Below, in pieces: positions 58,017 through 64,000 of a stretch of DNA of 64,000 bases (positions within the stretch are counted from its first letter, which is position 1; every line of letters begins with the position of its first letter). The notes beneath the pieces are model-generated. The model made no database searches and was not told the DNA's origin. It worked only from the letters and a program-made list of their open reading frames with translations. The stretch comes from Brenneria rubrifaciens. Its GTDB lineage: Bacteria > Pseudomonadota > Gammaproteobacteria > Enterobacterales > Enterobacteriaceae. The stretch is from assembly GCF_005484945.1 (NCBI RefSeq), contig NZ_CP034035.1, positions 124,001 to 188,000 on the forward strand. Reading direction: 5' to 3'. A program made the translations under genes and the position numbers.

Positions 58017-59195
58017 TTAACGCTCAATGAGCGCAATCTTGCGGTTATATAAGTTCATCAACAGGGATATCAGTAGGCTGATGATGAGGTAGACCGACAT
58101 CGTAATGGCGATGGTTTCGATTGCCTGACCGGTTTGGTTTAGCACCGAACCGGCGAACAGAGAAACCATATCTGGGTAACCGATAGCGGCTGCCAACGAG
58201 GAGTTTTTGACGATGTTGAGATACTGGCTGGTCAACGGAGGAATAATGACCCGCAATGCCTGAGGCAGAATAACTTTGCGCAGGGTTATCGGGTTTGGCA
58301 GACCCAGAGAGCGTGCAGCCTCATGCTGACCATGAGAAACGGACTGAATTCCTGAGCGAATGATTTCAGCAATGAACGATGAGGTATAAACCGAAAGAGC
58401 CAGAGTCAAGGCTGCTAGTTCAGGAATTAATACCATTCCGCTTCGGAAGTTGAACCCTTTTAATTCAGGCACACTCCAATGTATCGCCTGGCCGAAAACC
58501 AGGTGGCTTAGGACGAGCAATACGGCCAATAAGCCCAAAGCCACGGGCCAGGTTTTCCGTTGCTGACCCGTTAGTGCGTGGTAGCGTTTATTAGCACGAG
58601 AGACAATAATCGCGATAATCAGCGTAATAACAATGGAAAGGCTGAATGCTATTGCTCCCGGTCCCGCTTCTGGAGCAGGCAGATAAAAGCCGCGGTTGCT
58701 GAGAAAAGCGAGATCGAAGGCATTAATGGATTGCCGTGGTCCGGGTAAGTTGCGCAGTACGGCAAAGTACCAGAAAAAGATCTGCAATAGTGGCGGAATA
58801 TTACGGAAGATTTCGATGTAGACGGTGGAGATTTTTCGCAGCAGCCAGTTATCAGACAAGCGTGCCAGTGCAATGATGAAACCAAGGAAAGAAGCGAAAA
58901 AAATGCACAAGGCTGACACCAACAGCGTATTGAATAATCCGACAAGAAAAACACGCGCGTAGGTATCGCCCTGTTGATAATCAATCAGATGTTGGACGAT
59001 CCCAAATCCCGCCGTGTTATTTAAAAAGGCGAATCCAGATGTGATTCCCCTCTGGGCTAGATTAGTCACGGTGTTGTGTAACAGGTAACCAGCGGTAGCT
59101 AATACAGCGATAACAACGATGATTTGATAAAGCCAGGCGCGCACCGCTGGATTCGTCAGTGATAAATCACTTTTCACGGTTGGGCGTTGTAGCAT
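58017..59195 (-). CDS. aapQ: Amino-acid ABC transporter permease AapQ (YhdX)
   Basis: 392-aa permease, partner of AapM. It has about eight hydrophobic segments, IEIFRNIPPLLQIFFWYFAV near 130 and the EAA loop EAARSLGLPNPITLRKVILP near 295. It lies 65 bp after aapJ. Confidence 0.95.
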   Translation of the reverse strand: MLQRPTVKSDLSLTNPAVRAWLYQIIVVIAVLATAGYLLHNTVTNLAQRGITSGFAFLNNTAGFGIVQHLIDYQQGDTYARVFLVGLFNTLLVSALCIFFASFLGFIIALARLSDNWLLRKISTVYIEIFRNIPPLLQIFFWYFAVLRNLPGPRQSINAFDLAFLSNRGFYLPAPEAGPGAIAFSLSIVITLIIAIIVSRANKRYHALTGQQRKTWPVALGLLAVLLVLSHLVFGQAIHWSVPELKGFNFRSGMVLIPELAALTLALSVYTSSFIAEIIRSGIQSVSHGQHEAARSLGLPNPITLRKVILPQALRVIIPPLTSQYLNIVKNSSLAAAIGYPDMVSLFAGSVLNQTGQAIETIAITMSVYLIISLLISLLMNLYNRKIALIER

Positions 59196-59260
59196 GTTGA
59201 AGCCTCAATAACGGGGATACAGAAGGTGCAGCCTTTGGCTGCACCCGGTTCCACAGGTGA

Positions 59261-60286
59261 TTAGCGTACGGCTGGTGCGTACTGGATACCGCCTTTATTC
59301 CACAATTCGTTCAGACCGCGCTTGATTTTCAGCTCGCTGCCCATACCGACGTTACGTTCAAAGATTTCACCGTAGTTGCCGACTTGTTTGATGATTTTGA
59401 AAGCCCAATCTTTAGGTAATTTGAGGTCTTTACCATAGTTGCCTTCATGGCCGAGCAGGTGAGACATATCCGGCGTAATTGGTTTTGCCGCCAGTTGCTC
59501 GACGTTCTGGGACGTTACGCCCATTTCTTCGGCGTTCAACATCGCAAACAGCGTCCAGCGAACGATAGAGAACCACTCTTCATCACCGCGGCGGACAATC
59601 GGGCCCAGCGGTTCTTTAGAGATCACTTCTGGTAAAACAACGAATTCGCTCGGCTTACTCAGTTTGATACGCAGTGCGTAGAGTTGGGATTGGTCGGAAG
59701 CCAGCGTATCGCAGCGACCGGATTCCAGTGCTTTGGCGCTTTCGTCAGAACGGTCGAATGTCACTGGGGTGTACTGCATTTTATTAGTTTTGAAATAGTC
59801 AGCGACATTCAGTTCAGTATCTGTACCGGCCTGAATACAAACGGTTGCGCCATCCAGCTCTTTTGCGCTGGTTAACCCGGCTTTATTGTGAGTCAGAAAA
59901 CCGATGCCATCGTAGTAGGTAACGCCGGTAAAGAGCATACCCATGCCGCTATCGCGAGAAGAGGTCCAGGTTGTATTGCGGGACAAAATATCAACTTCCC
60001 CGGATTGAAGGGCGGTAAAACGTTCTTTGGCGGTCAGAGGGGTAAATTTTACTTTGTTCGCATCGCCAAATACGGCGGCAGCCACGCCGCGGCATACATC
60101 AACATCAATACCTGAGTATTTGCCACTGGCGTCTGCGTAAGAGAAGCCGGGTAAACCGTCGCTAATACCACACTGTACAAACCCTTTTTTCTGAATCGCA
60201 TCCAAAGTTGCGCCAGCATGAGCCTGGTTGATCGCGGCGAACAATGAAGCGCCGGCAACCAGAGTAGACATAATCATTCTCTTCAT
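59261..60286 (-). CDS. aapJ: Amino-acid ABC transporter periplasmic binding protein AapJ (YhdW)
   Basis: 341 aa, the same length as E. coli YhdW. I chose ATG 60286: it gives a Sec signal (MKRMIMSTLVAGASLFAAIN, cut after AHA at about 22) and has AGGAT upstream. A longer in-frame start would put 38 extra residues in front. The mature part has the SBP_bac_3 fold with FVQCGISDGLPGFSYADASG and CRGVAAAVFGD. First gene of aapJQMP, behind a sigma54 promoter and NtrC-like sites. In relatives the system takes up a broad range of L-amino acids. Confidence 0.95.
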   Translation of the reverse strand: MKRMIMSTLVAGASLFAAINQAHAGATLDAIQKKGFVQCGISDGLPGFSYADASGKYSGIDVDVCRGVAAAVFGDANKVKFTPLTAKERFTALQSGEVDILSRNTTWTSSRDSGMGMLFTGVTYYDGIGFLTHNKAGLTSAKELDGATVCIQAGTDTELNVADYFKTNKMQYTPVTFDRSDESAKALESGRCDTLASDQSQLYALRIKLSKPSEFVVLPEVISKEPLGPIVRRGDEEWFSIVRWTLFAMLNAEEMGVTSQNVEQLAAKPITPDMSHLLGHEGNYGKDLKLPKDWAFKIIKQVGNYGEIFERNVGMGSELKIKRGLNELWNKGGIQYAPAVR

Positions 60287-60337
60287 AATCATCCTAGTGG
60301 CTAAAGTTATATGCTGTTGTGACGCGGGGCACAATTT

Positions 60338-60349
60338 ATGGTGCACCAT
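60338..60349. repeat. Perfect palindrome in the aapJ leader
   Basis: ATGGTGCACCAT, a 12-bp perfect palindrome built from NtrC-type half sites in the reverse order (GGTGCACC). It is downstream of the inferred start of transcription. Its function is unknown. Confidence 0.5.
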
Positions 60350-60382
60350 TCCTGTCAGTCGGCTTACCGCCGTGGCAAGAGC

Positions 60383-60400
60383 TAGCAAACAAGATGCCAA
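60383..60400 (-). promoter_or_regulatory. Sigma54 promoter of aapJQMP
   Basis: On the minus strand TTGGCATCTTGTTTGCTA matches the RpoN consensus TTGGCAC-N5-TTGCW with the invariant GG and GC 10 bp apart and one mismatch. Transcription would start near 60373, giving an 87-nt leader. Confidence 0.82.
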
Positions 60401-60475
60401 CTATTTATCTATATGATAATAAATATAAATATTGGGAATAAGCTCTCTTGATCGGCAGTGCCCGAGAAGTATTGA

Positions 60476-60522
60476 TGCACCAAAATAAAGGCAAGATACT
60501 CGTGTTGCTTTATTTTGGTGCA
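60476..60522. promoter_or_regulatory. Two NtrC-like enhancer sites in a large inverted repeat
   Basis: TGCACCAAAATAAAG-G-CAA and TTGCTTTATTTTGGTGCA are near-perfect inverted copies separated by 10 bp. Each arm carries one perfect half (TGCACCA or TGGTGCA) of the NtrC consensus TGCACCA-N3-TGGTGCA. The two 17-bp site centres (60484 and 60514) are 30 bp apart and about 111 and 141 bp upstream of the inferred start. Confidence 0.72.
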
Positions 60523-60638
60523 AAAAAGTGACAGTGATGATTGGTAAACCTTTGATGCGCGGCAGTGTTGAGTAAAGCAATCGCTAAAGGTGATGTAATA
60601 CCTTTTAGCGCCGCTCGTTCCAGTTGGGAAACAGGGAA

Positions 60639-61304
60639 TTAACGTTCAATATGGCGTTGATAATACTTTTCGAGTCTCACTTGCAACTGGCTTAGTACGG
60701 TACTGAACATCAGGTAGATCAAGGCGGCCTCAATATAGAGAATCAGCGGCTCATAAGTGACGGAAACAATCCGCTGTGCGGATAGGAACATTTCTGGGAC
60801 GGTGATGACGGCTGCAAGAGATGTGTCTTTAATCAACGAGATAAACGTGTTGGATAAAGGAGGCAGCGATACAAAAACGGATTGCGGAAAGATGACCCAG
60901 CGGATTGCCTGTGTACCGTTCATGCCAAGTGAGTAAGCGGCGTTCCATTGGCCTTTGGGAACCGACAGGATGGCTCCCCGCACGATTTCAGAACTGTAGG
61001 CGCCGACGCTGATGGTAAAGCCAATTAATGCGGCGGGAAATGCATCGAGTGTGATACCGGCGCTGGGAAGCCCGTAAAAGATGAGGAAAAGCTGCACTAA
61101 CAGCGGTGTTCCGCGGATCACCCAAACGTAGAAATCTCCCAGCCACTTCAGCGGATTCGGGCCATAAAGACGTATCAGCGCAACCATCACGCCAACAGCC
61201 AAGCCGAATATAAAGGAAAGAATGGCAAGGGGGACAGTGAATTTAAGTCCAGCAGACAGCAGACTCCAAAAGGAGTCTGCCATAAGTTGTAGCCAGGGCG
61301 GCAT
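60639..61304 (-). CDS. Polar amino-acid ABC transporter permease (TcyL/HisM-type)
   Basis: 221-aa inner-membrane permease with about five helices. FYVWVIRGTPLLVQLFLIFY is the family pattern and WNAAYSLGMNGTQAIRWVIF is the EAA loop. It is similar in length to the cystine permease TcyL (YecS), but the substrate is not certain. The binding-protein gene lies 26 bp upstream. No ATPase gene follows; aapJ is next. Confidence 0.9.
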   Translation of the reverse strand: MPPWLQLMADSFWSLLSAGLKFTVPLAILSFIFGLAVGVMVALIRLYGPNPLKWLGDFYVWVIRGTPLLVQLFLIFYGLPSAGITLDAFPAALIGFTISVGAYSSEIVRGAILSVPKGQWNAAYSLGMNGTQAIRWVIFPQSVFVSLPPLSNTFISLIKDTSLAAVITVPEMFLSAQRIVSVTYEPLILYIEAALIYLMFSTVLSQLQVRLEKYYQRHIER

Positions 61305-61330
61305 AAAAAATGGCTCCGATAGCAGGGCGG

Positions 61331-62101
61331 TTATTGGGAAACATCCTCACCGAAGTATCGCACAGATATCGTTTTATAGGTGCCATCCGCGTTGATTTCA
61401 TCCAGCGCTTTATTTAACGCATCGACTAGTTGAGGCTGATTTTTGCGGACCAAAATAGCAGAGGGCTCGCCGGTAGGGGAGGTGGCGATGATTTTAACAT
61501 TGGCGTCCGGCTTGTGTTTTTTGAAGTCGAGAAAGGACAGATTATCATTTAACGTGGCTTCGGCGCGGCCGCTGAGGACCAGATCCAGTGACTGGTTAAA
61601 GCCGTCTGTCGGGACAATATCCGCTCCGTGGCTGGTGGCAAGCCTTGCGTAATTACTGGTTAGACTTTGAGCGGATTTTTTCCCTTTCAGATCGCTGAAA
61701 TCCTTGATGGTAGTATTGTCGCCTCGGGTAATCAGTACGGCTTTTGACTCAATATAGGGTTTAGAGAAATCATACTTGGCCTGGCGCTCTTTGGTCACGC
61801 CGACCTGATTAATGACCACATCATAACGTTTGGCATCAATGCCGGCGATCAGCCCATCCCAACGGCCTTCGACAAACTCCGCTTTGACGCCCAACTTTTC
61901 GGCAACGGCCCGGCCGACATCCACATCAAAACCAACCAGTTCACCTGACTTGTCATGGTAGGTATAAGGTGCGTAGGTACCCTCTGTTCCAATTTTGATG
62001 ACACCGGCAGCTTTGATCGCGCTGAGGTCATCTTGCGCCTGCGCAAATACACTGGTAGCGAGCAACGCGCCAGTCAGTAAAGCAAAACTGATGTTCTTCA
62101 T
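61331..62101 (-). CDS. Amino-acid ABC transporter periplasmic binding protein (TcyJ/FliY-like)
   Basis: 256-aa SBP_bac_3 protein. It has a Sec signal (MKNISFALLTGALLATSVFA, cut near AQA at 22). The ligand-binding core includes YAPYTYHDKSGELVGFDVDV near residue 43, and WDGLIAGIDAKRYDVVINQV. It resembles cystine or polar amino-acid receptors; which ligand is bound cannot be told from the sequence. Forms an operon with the permease downstream. Confidence 0.9.
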   Translation of the reverse strand: MKNISFALLTGALLATSVFAQAQDDLSAIKAAGVIKIGTEGTYAPYTYHDKSGELVGFDVDVGRAVAEKLGVKAEFVEGRWDGLIAGIDAKRYDVVINQVGVTKERQAKYDFSKPYIESKAVLITRGDNTTIKDFSDLKGKKSAQSLTSNYARLATSHGADIVPTDGFNQSLDLVLSGRAEATLNDNLSFLDFKKHKPDANVKIIATSPTGEPSAILVRKNQPQLVDALNKALDEINADGTYKTISVRYFGEDVSQ

Positions 62102-62182
62102 TATGAAAACCTCATCATAAAGTGTTACGCCATTATTAGCGTTAAACGAAGCGAATCTACGTTATGTCCTGTGTTTTTACTA

Positions 62183-62210
62183 ATCATAATAAAGCAATGG
62201 GTTATATCAA
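62183..62210 (-). promoter_or_regulatory. Candidate sigma70 promoter of the binding protein-permease operon
   Basis: On the minus strand TTGATA (62210-62205), 16 bp, TATGAT (62188-62183), about 80 bp before the start codon. Confidence 0.5.
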
Positions 62211-62435
62211 CAACGCATATAGTGTCCGCATGCTGTTGCGGCCATTGTTGCTCGAGGATTCACCAATAAAGCACCGTGCTAATGAGGTCCGAACCAGTCG
62301 TGCCGTTAGCTGAGGTGACTTCATGGAGTACCGCGGTTTGCGTCATACGGCGCTATGGATTGAGGTGGATATTACCTGACGACGTAGACGGATGAGAGAA
62401 GTTATTTGGCCGATAAAGGGTTGGAGAATGGTCAT

Positions 62436-62466
62436 TAAAAAGCGCTGACAATGTTGCATCAGCGCC
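62436..62466 (-). terminator. Intrinsic terminator of dusB-fis
   Basis: On the minus strand GCGCTGA, a 10-base loop, TCAGCGC and TTTTT, 30 bp after the fis stop. Confidence 0.9.
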
Positions 62467-62495
62467 CTTAAGGAACGATCGGTGATGAACGAAAA

Positions 62496-62792
62496 TCAGT
62501 TCATGCCGTATTTTTTCAGTTTCTTACGCAAGGTGCCACGGTTGATACCCATCATCAGGGCAGCACGGGTTTGGTTGCCGCGGGTGTATTGCATCACCAT
62601 GTCCAACAGCGGCTGTTCAACTTCAGCCAATACCAACTCATAGAGATCATTAACGTCCTGACCATTCAGTTGGGCAAAATAGTTCTTCAGTGCCTGTTTA
62701 ACCGAGTCGCGCAGGGGTTTTTGGGTTACCTGAGCCTGAGAGTTTACGGTGGAAACGGTCAGTACGTCAGAATTCACGCGTTGTTCGAACAT
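62496..62792 (-). CDS. fis: DNA-binding protein Fis
   Basis: 98-aa nucleoid protein, nearly identical to E. coli Fis. The N-terminal beta-hairpin is [16 protein letters not shown], and the C-terminal helix-turn-helix is [20 protein letters not shown]. It activates rrn P1 promoters such as the one at 48301 and bends DNA. Translation follows dusB by 23 bp. Confidence 0.98.
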   Translation of the reverse strand: MFEQRVNSDVLTVSTVNSQAQVTQKPLRDSVKQALKNYFAQLNGQDVNDLYELVLAEVEQPLLDMVMQYTRGNQTRAALMMGINRGTLRKKLKKYGMN

Positions 62793-62815
62793 AGTTCTGT
62801 CAGCTCTTTTTCTGT

Positions 62816-63781
62816 TTACGCAAGATTTTCAAAATATGCCTTCAACGCCTCCAGCTGCTCGCCGGCATCCTCAATGGCGTTGAATGTGCGCCTAAACTGG
62901 TCGTTTGGGGCATGCTCCCGGAGATACCAGGATACGTGCTTACGAGCGATACGAAATCCTTTGCCTGGACCATAAAAGTCGTGCAATTCCCGTATATGCT
63001 CGATCAACAAGCGCTTAACCTCCGCCAACGGCATTGGTGCAAGCAACTCCCCTGTGTCCAGATAATGCTGGATTTCCCGAAAGATCCAGGGTCTTCCCTG
63101 AGCGGCTCGTCCTATCATTAGGGCGTCTGCCCCGGTGTAATCAAGAACCGCTCTGGCTTTATGCGGGGAAGTCACGTCGCCATTCGCAATAATGGGAATG
63201 GAAACGGCCTGCTTAACTGTCCGAATCGTGTCGTATTCCGCCGAACCATTGAACAGACACGCACGTGTGCGTCCGTGAATGGTCAGAGCTTGAATACCAC
63301 AATCTTCAGCCAATTTGGCAATATCTACACAGTTACGGTGCTCTGGCGCCCAACCAGTACGGATCTTCAGTGTTACCGGTACGTCTACCGCTTTCACTAC
63401 CGCCGAGAGGATCTGTTTTACCAGATCCGGGTACTGCAATAATGCAGATCCCGCCATCTTGCGGTTCACCTTCTTGGCCGGACAGCCCATATTGATGTCG
63501 ATGATCTGCGCGCCGAAATCCGTATTGATTCTGGCCGCCGCCGCCATCTCGTCCGGGTCACAACCGGCAATCTGCACGGCTCTGATTCCGGGTTCATCAC
63601 TATGTACCCTACGCAAACGTGACTTGTCTGAACGCCAGACTTCCGGATTGGAAGAGAGCATTTCGGACACGGTCATTCCAGCGCCCATCGCATGACAGAG
63701 TGCTCTGAACGGGCGATCGCTAATGCCGGCCATCGGGGCGGCTATCAGGCGATTGGTAAGCTGAAGTTGTCCAATGCGCAT
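62816..63781 (-). CDS. dusB: tRNA-dihydrouridine synthase B
   Basis: 321-aa FMN enzyme that reduces uridine to dihydrouridine in tRNA, the same length as E. coli. The TIM barrel has [14 protein letters not shown], catalytic Cys100 in [13 protein letters not shown], and [16 protein letters not shown] chose ATG 63781 ([10 protein letters not shown]); a start 84 bp upstream lies inside the promoter. First gene of dusB-fis. Confidence 0.97.
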   Translation of the reverse strand: MRIGQLQLTNRLIAAPMAGISDRPFRALCHAMGAGMTVSEMLSSNPEVWRSDKSRLRRVHSDEPGIRAVQIAGCDPDEMAAAARINTDFGAQIIDINMGCPAKKVNRKMAGSALLQYPDLVKQILSAVVKAVDVPVTLKIRTGWAPEHRNCVDIAKLAEDCGIQALTIHGRTRACLFNGSAEYDTIRTVKQAVSIPIIANGDVTSPHKARAVLDYTGADALMIGRAAQGRPWIFREIQHYLDTGELLAPMPLAEVKRLLIEHIRELHDFYGPGKGFRIARKHVSWYLREHAPNDQFRRTFNAIEDAGEQLEALKAYFENLA

Positions 63782-63819
63782 AGACAAAGAGTGACCATAC
63801 TGTGTCTGTAAGGGCGCGT

Positions 63820-63848
63820 ATATTACGCATTTTTTAAGCCAGATGAAA
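63820..63848 (-). promoter_or_regulatory. dusB-fis promoter
   Basis: On the minus strand TTTCAT (63848-63843), 17 bp, TAATAT (63825-63820) then ACGCGCCC, a GC discriminator. The sequence from TCAAAGTTTGGCC to the start is almost that of the E. coli fis promoter, which is growth-phase, Fis- and ppGpp-controlled. The stretch 63850-64000 is AT-rich and fits upstream Fis/IHF sites; I see no gene in it. Confidence 0.9.
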
Positions 63849-64000
63849 GGCCAAACTTTGACCAATCAGCCGCTATCGATCATGGAAAATGCAGTTCGAG
63901 AGAGGGAAAGGATATATTATCTATATTTAACAATAAGTTGAGTGCTTGTGATTATTTTGTGCTCTAAATTATATTCCTTTGGTAACAGAATTTTATCTGT

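Larger units (their letters stand above)
60287..60638. promoter_or_regulatory. aapJ upstream intergenic region
   Basis: A 352-bp gap without a gene. From right to left it holds the end of the upstream permease transcript, the NtrC-like inverted repeat (60476-60522), the sigma54 promoter (60383-60400), the palindrome at 60338-60349 and the aapJ leader. Confidence 0.7.
62102..62495. other. Intergenic region between fis and the ABC operon
   Basis: 394 bp. It contains the candidate promoter at 62183-62210 and the fis terminator at 62436-62466. I see no gene or recognisable remnant in 62215-62430; in particular no ATPase fragment and nothing like yhdJ, acrEF or yhdV, which lie here in E. coli. 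Confidence 0.6.

Overview
The window is a stretch of gammaproteobacterial chromosome. Gene content and order follow the Escherichia coli 73-75 min region (pabA-argD-crp ... str, S10, spc and alpha ribosomal operons ... trkA-rsmB-fmt-def ... aroE-yrdA-rrn-yhdZYXW ... fis-dusB). The proteins are close to, but clearly distinct from, E. coli. A complete 16S gene, an EptA-PmrAB cassette beside fkpA and the overall layout point to a plant-associated enterobacterium of the Pectobacteriaceae type (Pectobacterium/Brenneria/Lonsdalea/Dickeya). The genus is an inference from memory, not from a database search.

Layout. 1-752: no recognisable gene. 753-8377: pabA, argD (behind two ARG boxes), crp, yhfA, prkB, yheU, a LysE-type exporter where yheT would be expected, and yheS. 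8508-13172: kefG-kefB-yheV, slyD, slyX, fkpA. 13234-16651: a translationally coupled eptA-pmrA-pmrB operon behind a PmrA-box-like site, placed between fkpA and yheO. 16826-18610: yheO and tusDCB. 18741-23141: str operon (rpsL, rpsG, fusA, tufA). 23346-24085: bfd and bfr. 24381-38048: S10, spc and alpha operons (rpsJ to rplQ), with the leaders and intergenic sites where S7, L4, S8 and S4 are known to control these operons. 38146-47347: yhdN, arfA, mscL, trkA, rsmB, fmt, def, dprA, smg, yrdD, tsaC, aroE. 47344-48146: a decayed yrdB and yrdA. 48300-53756: a complete rRNA operon (P1/P2, 16S, tRNA-Glu, 23S, 5S). 53809-56117: a nested pile of insertion-sequence debris. 56144-60286: the aapJQMP (yhdWXYZ) amino-acid ABC operon. 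60639-62101: a second binding protein plus permease with no ATPase. 62496-63781: dusB-fis.

Most of the window is essential housekeeping: translation machinery, tRNA thiolation and modification, protein secretion, fMet metabolism and potassium handling. The parts that are not textbook are (i) a sigma54 promoter with two NtrC-like sites upstream of aapJ whose geometry mirrors glnAp2, (ii) three layered IS remnants (IS1182-type, IS21-type, IS3/IS51-type) directly behind the rrn operon, best explained by nested insertion followed by an IS3-adjacent deletion, (iii) a yrdB pseudogene recoverable by translating across a frameshift and a nonsense codon, (iv) arfA with an intrinsic terminator inside its reading frame, and (v) the relocated polymyxin-resistance cassette. 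I found no CRISPR array, prophage, toxin-antitoxin pair or clearly new multi-gene system.
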